DNA of 31,430 bases, taken from JAPUDQ01 sp964532145. GTDB lineage: Bacteria > Patescibacteriota > Saccharimonadia > Saccharimonadales > Saccharimonadaceae. Of the stretch, positions 16,292-23,349 are shown one piece after another (positions within the stretch are counted from its first letter, which is position 1; the number at the start of each line of letters is the position of its first letter). A program made the translations under genes and the position numbers. Where the stretch lies: assembly GCA_964532145.1 (NCBI GenBank), contig CAZHGM010000007.1, positions 1 to 31,430 on the forward strand, written 5' to 3'. Under the pieces are notes generated by a model. That model saw only the letters and a program-made list of their open reading frames with translations. It did no database searches and was not told the origin of the DNA.

Positions 16292-16549
16292 ATGGCAGCA
16301 AAAAAGAATGATACTGTTCGTCAGTCACGGCGCTTTACGCTGCCAGTGCTTCGACGTAAGCGAAAAGACACCGAGAATGTCGGCTATTTTGAGGGTGCAT
16401 GGCGCGAGCTCAAGCAGGTGCGATGGCCTGATCGCGGCGCAACGTGGAGCCTGACCGTAGCTGTCATTGTGTTCTCGGTATTTTTTGCTGGTGTTATCCT
16501 CAGCCTTGATTTTGTCTTTAACGAAGTGTTCAGAAAGGTGTTCTTATAA
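16292..16549 (+). CDS. secE: preprotein translocase subunit SecE
   Basis: The 85-residue protein has a basic N terminus, then the conserved amphipathic stretch YFEGAWRELKQVRWPDRGATW, and one membrane helix (about 50-75). This is the minimal single-helix SecE of most bacteria. It clamps the two halves of SecY in the Sec translocon. The ATG at 16292 is preferred over a GTG at 16271 because GAGGAG lies at the right distance before it. It is followed by nusG after 1 bp, the classic secE-nusG pair, which in most bacteria leads into rplK-rplA as here. Confidence 0.93.
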   Translation: MAAKKNDTVRQSRRFTLPVLRRKRKDTENVGYFEGAWRELKQVRWPDRGATWSLTVAVIVFSVFFAGVILSLDFVFNEVFRKVFL

Positions 16550-16550
16550 G

Positions 16551-17096
16551 ATGACAAAACAACGATATGACTCGACACGCGCATGGTATGCAATCCACAC
16601 ATACAGTGGATATGAGGAAAAAGTTGCCGAAAGTATTCAGCAACGTGTTGAGTCGGTTGACATGGCCGACAAGATTTTTGGCGTACTTGTTCCGAAAGAA
16701 AAGCAAATTGAGATCAAGAACGGTAAACGCAAAATTGTTGAGAAAAAAATCTTCCAAGGCTACGTGCTTGTAGAGATGAAAATGACCGAGGACGCATGGT
16801 TTATCATCCGTAACACCCCAGGTGTCACCGGATTCGTCGGAACCGGTGCAGAGCCGACACCAGTGAGTGACGGGGAAATTGCCAAGATCAAAAAACGCAT
16901 GGGTGTGGCGGATCCAAAACACCAGATCAACTACTCAGTCGGAGAAGTTGTGAACATTACGGACGGACCATTCAAGGGATTTGACGGTGCGATCAACGAA
17001 ATCGACACTCAAAAAGGCAAGATCAAAGTCCTCGTTAGTATGTTTGGCCGCGAAACCCCGGTCGAGCTTGACGCATTACAGGTAAAAAAGGTATAA
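16551..17096 (+). CDS. nusG: transcription termination/antitermination factor NusG
   Basis: The 181-residue protein has the NGN domain (RAWYAIHTYSGYEEKVAESI at the start, then GYVLVEM and NTPGVTGFVG) and a C-terminal KOW domain (VGEVVNITDGPFKGFDGAI). Length matches E. coli NusG (181). It binds RNA polymerase and links it to Rho or ribosomal protein S10. The frame is open upstream into secE; the ATG at 16551, one base after the secE stop, is the evident start. Its final codons contain the strong promoter for rplK. Confidence 0.96.
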   Translation: MTKQRYDSTRAWYAIHTYSGYEEKVAESIQQRVESVDMADKIFGVLVPKEKQIEIKNGKRKIVEKKIFQGYVLVEMKMTEDAWFIIRNTPGVTGFVGTGAEPTPVSDGEIAKIKKRMGVADPKHQINYSVGEVVNITDGPFKGFDGAINEIDTQKGKIKVLVSMFGRETPVELDALQVKKV

Positions 17097-17097
17097 T
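17068..17097 (+). promoter_or_regulatory. promoter of the rplK operon
   Basis: TTGACG (17068-17073, 5 of 6 matches) and a perfect TATAAT (17092-17097) are 18 bp apart. Both lie at the end of nusG and its stop. The predicted start near 17104 gives a structured leader of about 149 nt before rplK. Confidence 0.6.
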
Positions 17098-17103
17098 TTA
17101 CCA

Positions 17104-17252
17104 CTGTTACGCACGTGCAATTAGTTTGAAAGATGGAAAATGGGAACAGTTGAAAGCAACACAGCATGTGAACCTGTGTTGTAGCAGACTATCCCTATCT
17201 GCTTTCTGGCTTTCTTACTTTTATACTTTCTAACTTCAAATCGGAGATTTGT
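17104..17252 (+). promoter_or_regulatory. structured rplK leader with long imperfect stem
   Basis: A long imperfect stem pairs 17123-17158 with 17200-17235. Inside are two hairpins: 17157-17164 with 17174-17181, and 17183-17188 with 17198-17203. The second uses bases also needed by the outer stem, so two states could compete. The 3' arm is U-rich and closely resembles the 3' arm of the rplL leader. A GGAG lies just before the rplK ATG. It could be a ribosomal-protein autoregulatory site, but no known leader class is recognised. Confidence 0.5.
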
Positions 17253-17678
17253 ATGGCTAAAAAAATCATCGGTAATCTTAAATTCCGCGTACCTGGTGGC
17301 CGCGCAACCGCCGGTCCGCCAGTCGGTAGCACACTTGGTCAGTGGGGTCTCAACATGATGGATTTTATCAATCCATTCAATGACGCAACCAAAGAATACA
17401 ACGGCAAAGACGTTATCGTACATCTGCAGGTCTTTGAAGACCGTACGTTTACGTGGAAATGTCTCGGCCAGCCAGTGGACGAACTAATTAAAGAGAAAAC
17501 TGGTATCAAAGCCGGCTCCGGTAAGCCACACAGTGACAAAGTTGGCAAAATTACACGTAAACAACTCGAGGAAATTGCCGAAATCAAGATGAAACAACTC
17601 AATGCTAACGACCTTGACGCCGCAGTCAAAGTCGTCGCCGGAACAGCCCGCAGCATGGGCGTCACAGTTGAGGGGTAA
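17253..17678 (+). CDS. rplK: 50S ribosomal protein uL11
   Basis: The 141-residue protein matches L11. Its N-terminal domain has KFRVPGGRATAGPPVGSTLG, including the proline-rich hinge, and LGQWGLNMMDFINPFNDAT. The C-terminal rRNA-binding domain has GSGKPHSDKVGKITRKQLEE and ends DAAVKVVAGTARSMGVTVEG. Length matches E. coli L11 (142). L11 forms the base of the stalk that binds elongation factors. It heads an operon with an unknown small gene and rplA. Confidence 0.97.
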   Translation: MAKKIIGNLKFRVPGGRATAGPPVGSTLGQWGLNMMDFINPFNDATKEYNGKDVIVHLQVFEDRTFTWKCLGQPVDELIKEKTGIKAGSGKPHSDKVGKITRKQLEEIAEIKMKQLNANDLDAAVKVVAGTARSMGVTVEG

Positions 17679-17682
17679 TGTG

Positions 17683-17949
17683 ATGTCAACGCCAAATACC
17701 ATTGAAGGTTTTAGAATTCTTGACAGCGCATATCAAGACGCAAAACACGACGTGATTGCCCTGGAGGCTTCACCTAACACATCTTCTGAAGGTTGCTGCA
17801 ATCATACGACACGATTATTCCACGCCCGCGCTGCATTACGTATGGCAGGGGTTACCCGTAATACATTCATGCATCAATACCCCGAGATTACCAACGCGGT
17901 ATTTAAAGAAGATCATGATAGGTTGGTATCACCCACATTTTCTGATTAG
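17683..17949 (+). CDS. hypothetical 88-residue protein between rplK and rplA
   Basis: The small protein starts 4 bp after rplK stops, with GAGGGG about 8 bp before the ATG. A GTG one codon earlier is an alternative start. It is acidic to neutral, with no signal peptide or membrane helix. It contains an EGCCNHTTRLFHARAALR segment in which the Cys-Cys-His cluster might bind metal, and an asparagine- and threonine-rich middle. No known family is recognised. In most bacteria rplK and rplA are directly adjacent, so the position is unusual. Tight spacing argues for real translation in the L11-L1 operon. Confidence 0.65.
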   Translation: MSTPNTIEGFRILDSAYQDAKHDVIALEASPNTSSEGCCNHTTRLFHARAALRMAGVTRNTFMHQYPEITNAVFKEDHDRLVSPTFSD

Positions 17950-18018
17950 ATTAACATAAATTAACAACGTGGGACCGCAGTAACATCAAGTACGGGTTAG
18001 CACCACGAAGGAGATCAT

Positions 18019-19023
18019 ATGGCCAAGAAAGCCGAACTGCTCGAGCAAGCTCACAAACTTAAGCTCGATGTAAGCAACCAAAATACTATCGCCGAGATAG
18101 AAGCGGCGCTTAAAACAGCAGAAGCAAGCACGAAGAAGGGAGAAGACAAAGAAGTCATTGCAGAACGCAAAGCTGGAGTTGCCAAGAGCGGCAAACGAAG
18201 TGAAAAGGCCGCTCATGAGGCCGAAGCAAAAGCCGAGAAAGAAGCTCGCAAAGAATCCCACGACACCACGCCACAAGGTGATGAAGCCGCTCATGTTAAA
18301 AAAGGTCCAACCCCAAACGTCCGCCCACACCACGCGCGAAAAGGTAAAAAATACCAGGCGGCCTATGCCAAGATTGATCATGGAAAGCTATACAGCCTCA
18401 CCGATGCTGTCGCGCTCGTTGTCGAGACTAACACTGCATCATTTGATGCAAGTGCCGAAGTTCATGTCACCCTAGGCGTTGACCCACGTCAAGCTGATCA
18501 AAATATCCGCACGACTGTTGTTCTGCCGCACGGCACCGGCAAAACTATTCGCGTTGCCGCTATGGTACCGAGCGATGAAGCCGATGCTGCCAAAAAAGCT
18601 GGTGCCGATGTCGCTGGAGAAGACGCCGTGACAGCACTGCTCGACAAAGAATCCCTTGATTTTGACGTGTTGATCGCTACGCCACAGCTCATGCCACGTC
18701 TTGGCAAGTACGCACGCCTGCTTGGTCCGCGCGGCCTGATGCCAAACCCGAAAAGCGGTACCGTCAGTACTAATCCTGCTGCCGCCGTGAAAGAGGCAAA
18801 AGCCGGTAAAGTCGAGTACCGTGTCGACAAGCAGTCGATCATACACTTAAGCTTCGGCAAAGTAAGCTTTGGCGCTGACAAATTGTATGACAATGCCAAA
18901 AGTTTCTTTAGTAGCCTTCATTCCGTTAAGCCGTCGAGCATCAAAGGAACCTACATCCAGACCGTTTCCGTCACTTCGACGATGGGTCCTGGTATCAAAG
19001 TTGACCCAGCAAGCCTCATCTAG
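18019..19023 (+). CDS. rplA: 50S ribosomal protein uL1 with N-terminal extension
   Basis: The 334-residue protein is about 100 residues longer than usual L1 (about 230). Residues about 108-334 are a normal two-domain L1: RKGKKYQAAYAKIDHGKLYS, GVDPRQADQNIRTTVVLPHG, then LMPRLGKYARLLGPRGLMPNPK and GTVSTNPAAAVKEAKAGKVE. The extra N terminus has a helical start (KAELLEQAHKLKLDV, then TIAEIEAALKTAE) that resembles HeH/LEM or Rho-N helix-extended-helix modules. A long Lys/Glu/Ala-rich segment follows (about 35-105). L1 binds the mobile stalk of 23S rRNA and often its own operon mRNA. A Shine-Dalgarno AAGGAGA precedes the ATG. A terminator follows. Confidence 0.94.
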   Translation: MAKKAELLEQAHKLKLDVSNQNTIAEIEAALKTAEASTKKGEDKEVIAERKAGVAKSGKRSEKAAHEAEAKAEKEARKESHDTTPQGDEAAHVKKGPTPNVRPHHARKGKKYQAAYAKIDHGKLYSLTDAVALVVETNTASFDASAEVHVTLGVDPRQADQNIRTTVVLPHGTGKTIRVAAMVPSDEADAAKKAGADVAGEDAVTALLDKESLDFDVLIATPQLMPRLGKYARLLGPRGLMPNPKSGTVSTNPAAAVKEAKAGKVEYRVDKQSIIHLSFGKVSFGADKLYDNAKSFFSSLHSVKPSSIKGTYIQTVSVTSTMGPGIKVDPASLI

Positions 19024-19042
19024 CATTCGACTGCTTTGATCT

Positions 19043-19070
19043 CAAAACTCTACCATTCCGGTAGAGTTTT
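19043..19070 (+). terminator. intrinsic terminator after rplA
   Basis: A 12-bp perfect stem (CAAAACTCTACC with GGTAGAGTTTTG) closes an ATTCC loop; its 3' arm supplies the T-run. The extended -10 of the next gene begins on its last bases, so the rplA terminator and the HIT-gene promoter touch. Confidence 0.75.
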
Positions 19071-19078
19071 GCTATAGT
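19070..19078 (+). promoter_or_regulatory. extended -10 of the HIT gene, possibly leaderless
   Basis: TGC-TATAGT ends at 19078, exactly seven bases before the ATG at 19085. The predicted first base is the A of the start codon. There is no Shine-Dalgarno and no good -35. Confidence 0.45.
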
Positions 19079-19084
19079 AGTTCC

Positions 19085-19612
19085 ATGAAACTGCGTCGCA
19101 TACAGGTCAAAATGCCTGAGCGCTCTGTGCGTCTTCTCGACGTGTCGCGACTCAGTGAACGTGTATCAGTTCAGAGAGGCCCCTCAAATCGCCGCCACTC
19201 CAAAGAAAAAGCCTACATTCATTATCGCAAGTCGCGTAATACATCAGGATGTGCATTTTGCCAGTTTGAAATAAACCAGGCAGAAGATATTGTCCTGGCA
19301 ACCTCACACTTTTTAGTGGTGAAAAACCTGTTTCAATATGACATCTGGGACGGCTGTCCAGTGCAAGAACATTTGCTTGTTTCACCGCGTCGGCATGTCG
19401 TATCTCTGGCAGACTTCACGCCGGATGAAAAACTGGAGTATGTTAATCTCATCAGTATGTATGAGTCTAAAGGCTACTCACTCTATGCTCGCTCCGACCT
19501 GGATAATACCAAATCCGTTCCGCACCAGCACACCCATCTGATTCGTCTTGAACCGAAACGGCTTCGAGCGATGGTTTATCTCCATGCACCACACGTATTG
19601 CTGTATCGCTAA
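19085..19612 (+). CDS. HIT-family protein
   Basis: The 175-residue protein has the histidine triad SVPHQHTHLIRL (H147, H149, H151) and a CAFC zinc-ligand pair (C56, C59). HIT proteins are nucleotide hydrolases or transferases acting on dinucleoside polyphosphates or nucleoside phosphoramidates; the middle histidine is the nucleophile. A basic N-terminal segment of about 45 residues precedes the fold. Between lies CPVQEHLLVSPRRHVVSLAD, a typical HIT core. It stands alone after the rplA terminator. A second, diverged HIT protein is at 22191-22748. Confidence 0.9.
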   Translation: MKLRRIQVKMPERSVRLLDVSRLSERVSVQRGPSNRRHSKEKAYIHYRKSRNTSGCAFCQFEINQAEDIVLATSHFLVVKNLFQYDIWDGCPVQEHLLVSPRRHVVSLADFTPDEKLEYVNLISMYESKGYSLYARSDLDNTKSVPHQHTHLIRLEPKRLRAMVYLHAPHVLLYR

Positions 19613-19623
19613 GACATCAGCTT

Positions 19624-19632
19624 TGTTATGAT
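19624..19632 (+). promoter_or_regulatory. extended -10 element before the 44-residue gene
   Basis: TGT-TATGAT (-10 at 19627-19632) predicts a start near 19639, 18 bp before the ATG. The leader contains AAAGGAGAG as Shine-Dalgarno. It would serve the small acidic gene and the GT4 gene after it. Confidence 0.35.
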
Positions 19633-19656
19633 AGTAGGGAACAAAAGGAGAGGGAT

Positions 19657-19791
19657 ATGCAAGACGATACAACGAGCCAAGACTGGAAAGCGGATGATAC
19701 GGGCGCTGAAGCGGACGGTTATTATGGCGACGAGGGCGGCGACTCGGAGGTTGATTTGAGTTTTCTCGATGACCAAAACCCTCAGGAGTAA
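19657..19791 (+). CDS. hypothetical 44-residue acidic protein
   Basis: This short frame begins MQDDTTSQDWKADD and ends DLSFLDDQNPQE. It is strongly acidic, rich in Asp, Glu and Gly, and probably disordered. A good Shine-Dalgarno (AAAGGAGAG) stands before the ATG and an extended -10 lies upstream. Its stop is 4 bp before the GTG of the following glycosyltransferase, whose Shine-Dalgarno overlaps its last codons. No family is recognised. Initiation signals make it a likely real gene. Confidence 0.6.
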   Translation: MQDDTTSQDWKADDTGAEADGYYGDEGGDSEVDLSFLDDQNPQE

Positions 19792-19795
19792 ACAA

Positions 19796-20989
19796 GTGAG
19801 ACCATTAAAAATTGGGGTGGTCGTGCCCCATATTTTTATGCACCGAGACATTTTGCCGAGTGTCATATTCTCACCAGGCACATTGGCGATTGATCTCGTA
19901 AATGGCCTGCATAGAACGGGACACGACGTAACACTACTCAGCCCCGGCCCAATTGATGTCGAATGTAATAATCTTACTGCCGATCTTAGCTTGATTGAAC
20001 ACGAGCTGAGTGTACGCGGTGACAGTTATCTTGACCTACTCAAGAAGCACCCGTTTACATTTGTGACCCTCGCACGGCAAGTTCAAGCCGAAATTATTGC
20101 AAAAGCCTATGCCATGGCGAACAATGGAGAGTTTGATATCGTACATATCTATACTAATGAGGAGGACATTGCGCTGCCATTTGCCGAATTATGCCGTCGT
20201 CCCGTTGTGTTTACGCATCACGACCCGTTCAATTTCCTCATCAAACACAAAAATGTCTTTCCGAAATACAAACATCTCAACTGGATCTCCATCAGCCAAG
20301 CTCAGCGTCAAGGCATGCCGCAGGATACCAATTGGGCCGGCAATGTCTATCACGGAGTCGATAAGGAGAGATTCGCCCCCGTTAAAGCGCCGTCAAGGGA
20401 TTATTTTGCTTACTTCGGCCGCATCATCGAACAAAAAGGCGTCCATCTTGCCATCGACGCAGTCAACGAGTACAACAAAGCCTACTCAACTCCCATTCCG
20501 CTCAAAATCGCTGGCAAACATTATGCCGAACACGCTAAAGATACATACTGGACCACCAAGATTCAACCATATTTGGCAGAGCAAATCGAATATGTCGGCT
20601 TTATTGGTGATGAGGCGGGAAAGCGCGAGTTTCTCGGTAACGCACGCGCACTCATCGTTCCATCACTTTTCGACGAGCCATTTGGCATGGTTGCCATTGA
20701 GGCGCTTGCTTGTGGTACGCCCGTCATCGCACTTGATTCAGGTGCATTGCCTGAGATTATTGAGAATGGTAAAACAGGCTATATTATCCCCAAGCAATAT
20801 TCTCTACCAAAAGCACTCGACGAACCACCAATCATAGCTGCTATTGTCGATGCTCTCTCTTCGATCAGTGATATTAAACCGACCAATTGCCGGACATCGT
20901 TTATAGATCGGTTTACTACCTCAGAAATGACAAAGCAGTATCAAATGATATATCAAACGCTCATCACACAATCACCAGATCAGTCTTGA
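19796..20989 (+). CDS. GT4 family glycosyltransferase
   Basis: The 397-residue GT-B enzyme starts with PLKIGVVVPH and FSPGTLAIDLVNGLHRTGHD. It continues with FAYFGRIIEQKGVHLAIDAV at the donor domain and the E-x7-E motif in DEPFGMVAIEALACGTPVIA, then GALPEIIENGKTGYI. It is likely a cytoplasmic enzyme transferring a sugar from a nucleotide donor; acceptor unknown. The GTG at 19796 is chosen because AGGAG lies 7 bp ahead. An ATG nine codons earlier would overlap the small acidic gene. It is only distantly similar to the GT4 at 4659-5840. The 3' end overlaps convergent thyA by 26 bp. Confidence 0.88.
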   Translation: MRPLKIGVVVPHIFMHRDILPSVIFSPGTLAIDLVNGLHRTGHDVTLLSPGPIDVECNNLTADLSLIEHELSVRGDSYLDLLKKHPFTFVTLARQVQAEIIAKAYAMANNGEFDIVHIYTNEEDIALPFAELCRRPVVFTHHDPFNFLIKHKNVFPKYKHLNWISISQAQRQGMPQDTNWAGNVYHGVDKERFAPVKAPSRDYFAYFGRIIEQKGVHLAIDAVNEYNKAYSTPIPLKIAGKHYAEHAKDTYWTTKIQPYLAEQIEYVGFIGDEAGKREFLGNARALIVPSLFDEPFGMVAIEALACGTPVIALDSGALPEIIENGKTGYIIPKQYSLPKALDEPPIIAAIVDALSSISDIKPTNCRTSFIDRFTTSEMTKQYQMIYQTLITQSPDQS

Positions 20990-21779
20990 TCCGGGGATGC
21001 GCCTGGTAATGTTCGAGGGTAAAGTTTTCCTCACGAAAATCATCAATAGTTTTGACATCTCCGGTAATTTTGAGGCGAGGGAACGGATACGGCGTGCGGC
21101 CCAATTGTTCTTTAGCGGCGTCGATGTGGTTTTTATACAAATGCGCATTGCCAGCCGAAATGATCAGCTCGCGCGGTTCAAGATCAGTAAGATATGCCAC
21201 CATGTAGAGCAACATGGCGTATTGTGCGATATTAAACGGTGCACCAAGAAATACATCCCACGAGCGCTGATACAGTTGTAGTCGCAGCTTCCCTTTGGTT
21301 ACATCAAACTGAAACATCGTATGGCAGGGCGGGAGACGCATCTCATCGAGCTCGCCAGCATTCCAGGCGCTCACAATAATACCTTTGCTATGCGGATTAG
21401 TCTTAATTTCATTGATTGCCCACGCTAGCTGGTCAAACTCAGTGCCGTCTGTCCGCAGCCAGTGTCGCCATTGCACACCGTAGACGCGCCCAAGATCCGT
21501 CTTGCCTTCATGCAAAAACCCATCCCAGTAATGAATCTTGTGGTCATGCAGATACTTCACGTCAGAGCTTCCGGAAATAAACCATAATAACTCATGCAGC
21601 AAAATCTTAAATGGCATTTTCTTAGTGGTCAGAAGAGGAAACCCATAGCGCAAATCAAACCGCACTTGCGCACCAAAAACACCTTTGATCGGATGAATGC
21701 CTCTCGTTGGCTTCGTCTTTCCTTCATCAATAATCTGCTGCATCAGGTCAAGATACTGATATTCGGGATGTTGTTTCAT
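20964..21779 (-). CDS. thyA: thymidylate synthase
   Basis: The 271-residue protein matches the folate-dependent ThyA family. The nucleophile is C152 in RLPPCHTMFQF. The substrate loops include TKPTRGIHPIKGVFG (arginine contact), VYGVQWRHW, and RSWDVFLGAPFNIAQYAMLL with the dUMP asparagine. It converts dUMP and methylene-tetrahydrofolate to dTMP and dihydrofolate. It belongs to a minus-strand run with dCMP deaminase, which makes its substrate; their genes overlap by 4 bp. AGGAGG lies 4 bp before the ATG. folA, which regenerates folate, and tmk, which uses dTMP, lie within 4 kb. Confidence 0.96.
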   Translation of the reverse strand: MKQHPEYQYLDLMQQIIDEGKTKPTRGIHPIKGVFGAQVRFDLRYGFPLLTTKKMPFKILLHELLWFISGSSDVKYLHDHKIHYWDGFLHEGKTDLGRVYGVQWRHWLRTDGTEFDQLAWAINEIKTNPHSKGIIVSAWNAGELDEMRLPPCHTMFQFDVTKGKLRLQLYQRSWDVFLGAPFNIAQYAMLLYMVAYLTDLEPRELIISAGNAHLYKNHIDAAKEQLGRTPYPFPRLKITGDVKTIDDFREENFTLEHYQAHPRIKTDLVIV

Positions 21780-22198
21780 AGTTCCTCCTGTAATTTTTTT
21801 GTTCGTATGCCGGCGGCATGGAGTACATCAAGCGAAGCTTTATCCCACCAGTCATATAAATATGACACTTCAGCCACGTTTGTAGCCGCAATTATTTTTG
21901 CACAACGTAGGCAAGGTGACATGGTGAGAAGCAATATCGAACCGGTTACATCGATGGCGTTTGCTTCAGCGGCCGATAGTGCTGCAATCTCGGCATGGAC
22001 TACCTCGGGTCTCGTCACTAATTTGCCGTCAATCACATCTTCCATAGGGCCTCCAGTCGGGTTGTGATTAATACCGCTGGAAATGATAGTGCCATTTTTT
22101 ATCAGAAAACATGCCACGCCACCAAGCTTTGCCGGTGGTACTTTCGCAAGCTTTTTGAGTGGTTTAATCAAATATGTGTAATCAACTATCTCAGACAT
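21776..22198 (-). CDS. deoxycytidylate (dCMP) deaminase family protein
   Basis: The 140-residue zinc deaminase has the HAE motif (H68, E70) and PCLRC (C96, C99), the three zinc ligands and the catalytic glutamate. SGINHNPTGG and VIDGKLVTRPEVVHAE match dCMP deaminase better than cytidine deaminase, which has a different N-terminal layout. The product dUMP is the ThyA substrate, and thyA follows directly with a 4-bp overlap. Allosteric motifs of the larger dCMP deaminases are not obvious. A general cytidine/riboflavin-type deaminase is less likely. Confidence 0.85.
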   Translation of the reverse strand: MSEIVDYTYLIKPLKKLAKVPPAKLGGVACFLIKNGTIISSGINHNPTGGPMEDVIDGKLVTRPEVVHAEIAALSAAEANAIDVTGSILLLTMSPCLRCAKIIAATNVAEVSYLYDWWDKASLDVLHAAGIRTKKLQEEL

Positions 22199-22748
22199 AT
22201 TTTTCCCCGAAGCGCTTGGCTAGTTTTTGCATTTTGTCAGTATGTGCACGGTATTTTTCGGCATTTTCATATGGCGTATCCTGAAGTTCACGATAGCTCC
22301 AGCTACTGAGATCAGGTGAGTCGAATGGGATACAATGAAAATGTAAATGCTCAACCGTACTCTGAGCATCAACGCCATCTTTTTGGACAATTTGCATGCC
22401 TTTGACGCCGTGAACATCGCGAATCATTTTTTTCGCAAGATAGAACATTTTGCGCATCGTTTCCCATTCCTGCGGTGTTAATTCTTTGACAGAACGAATA
22501 TGGCGTCGAGGGATAACGAGCAAGTGTCCATCGATATAGGCATAGGCTGGTACCGTCATGTATACATCATGTTCTTCATAAATTTCATGATGTTTTTGGA
22601 CTGCATCATGGCCACAAAAGACACATCGTCCAACTGTCTGCCAAATCTGATCATAGGCACCGCTCGTCCGCGCCGTCCGATACGCATCTTCCTGTTGGAG
22701 TTCTTGCGCTGTCAGCTCGATATGTGTCTCACTTAACTCTTGGCTCAT
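22191..22748 (-). CDS. HIT-family hydrolase
   Basis: The 185-residue protein has the triad EHLHFHCIPF (H134, H136, H138) and an N-terminal CVFC pair (C42, C45) that probably binds zinc with HH at 53-54. The core YAYIDGHLLVIPRRHIRSVKEL is typical of the HIT fold. It may hydrolyse dinucleoside polyphosphates or nucleoside phosphoramidates. The gene overlaps the dCMP deaminase start by 8 bp and lies 11 bp after the nucleotidyltransferase gene, suggesting one transcript. It is clearly a separate gene from the HIT protein at 19085. Confidence 0.9.
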   Translation of the reverse strand: MSQELSETHIELTAQELQQEDAYRTARTSGAYDQIWQTVGRCVFCGHDAVQKHHEIYEEHDVYMTVPAYAYIDGHLLVIPRRHIRSVKELTPQEWETMRKMFYLAKKMIRDVHGVKGMQIVQKDGVDAQSTVEHLHFHCIPFDSPDLSSWSYRELQDTPYENAEKYRAHTDKMQKLAKRFGEKYV

Positions 22749-22759
22749 GACTCTTGACT

Positions 22760-23320
22760 CTACTTCTCCTTGAGGGGGTCTTTGCGGTACTGCATAAAAT
22801 CCTTAAGTACATCACTGAGATGCCCGCCAATTGCCCGCTGTAAAATTTGCGTCGTCGAAATGCTAGTCGATTGACGATCAACTACCACCACCTCGCCACC
22901 ATATTTCGTCACCGTTTTGTACTCTTTAGATTCTTTATATTCGCTTGTCCAATCTTCTTTGACAGTGATGTAGGTGTCCGGCTTTAAAAGACCTAGAGTT
23001 GGCACGCAACTGGGCTCAGGTAAGATAGTTACAAAATCAACTGAGCGCAAAAACGTCAGCATTTCAGCACGGATTTTTTCATCTAAAATCGGCTTGTTGG
23101 GACCTTTGACATTACGGATAGCCGCGTTAGAGCTGACGCCCACAATAAGCACATCGCCATATTCTTTGGCCCTTTCTAGGTAGCGGCACTGACCGGCATG
23201 AATCAAATCCCAACTGCCAGCCGTAAAGACCACTTTTTTACCTGATTCTTTCAGCTTGTCGTGTAGTGTCATCAGATCACTTTGTGAAATCAGCCGCTTA
23301 CGCCACGCAGCACTTGCCAT
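22760..23320 (-). CDS. cytidylyltransferase-fold nucleotidyltransferase (RfaE2/TagD-like)
   Basis: The 186-residue protein has the Rossmann core TAGSWDLIHAGQCRYLERAK, KPDTYITVKEDW, and the C-terminal STSISTTQIL, matching the RfaE domain II/TagD/PCYT2 type. These enzymes attach a nucleotide to a phosphorylated sugar or alcohol. The signature H-x-G-H appears as H41-A-G-Q44: the second histidine, which usually stabilises the triphosphate, is a glutamine. Activity may be altered. A strong Shine-Dalgarno (GGAGGGGG) precedes the ATG. The next gene upstream is an APH-fold kinase, which could supply a phosphorylated substrate. Confidence 0.82.
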   Translation of the reverse strand: MASAAWRKRLISQSDLMTLHDKLKESGKKVVFTAGSWDLIHAGQCRYLERAKEYGDVLIVGVSSNAAIRNVKGPNKPILDEKIRAEMLTFLRSVDFVTILPEPSCVPTLGLLKPDTYITVKEDWTSEYKESKEYKTVTKYGGEVVVVDRQSTSISTTQILQRAIGGHLSDVLKDFMQYRKDPLKEK

Positions 23321-23349
23321 GTCCCCCTCCTACTTGTTTTCACCTCAAT

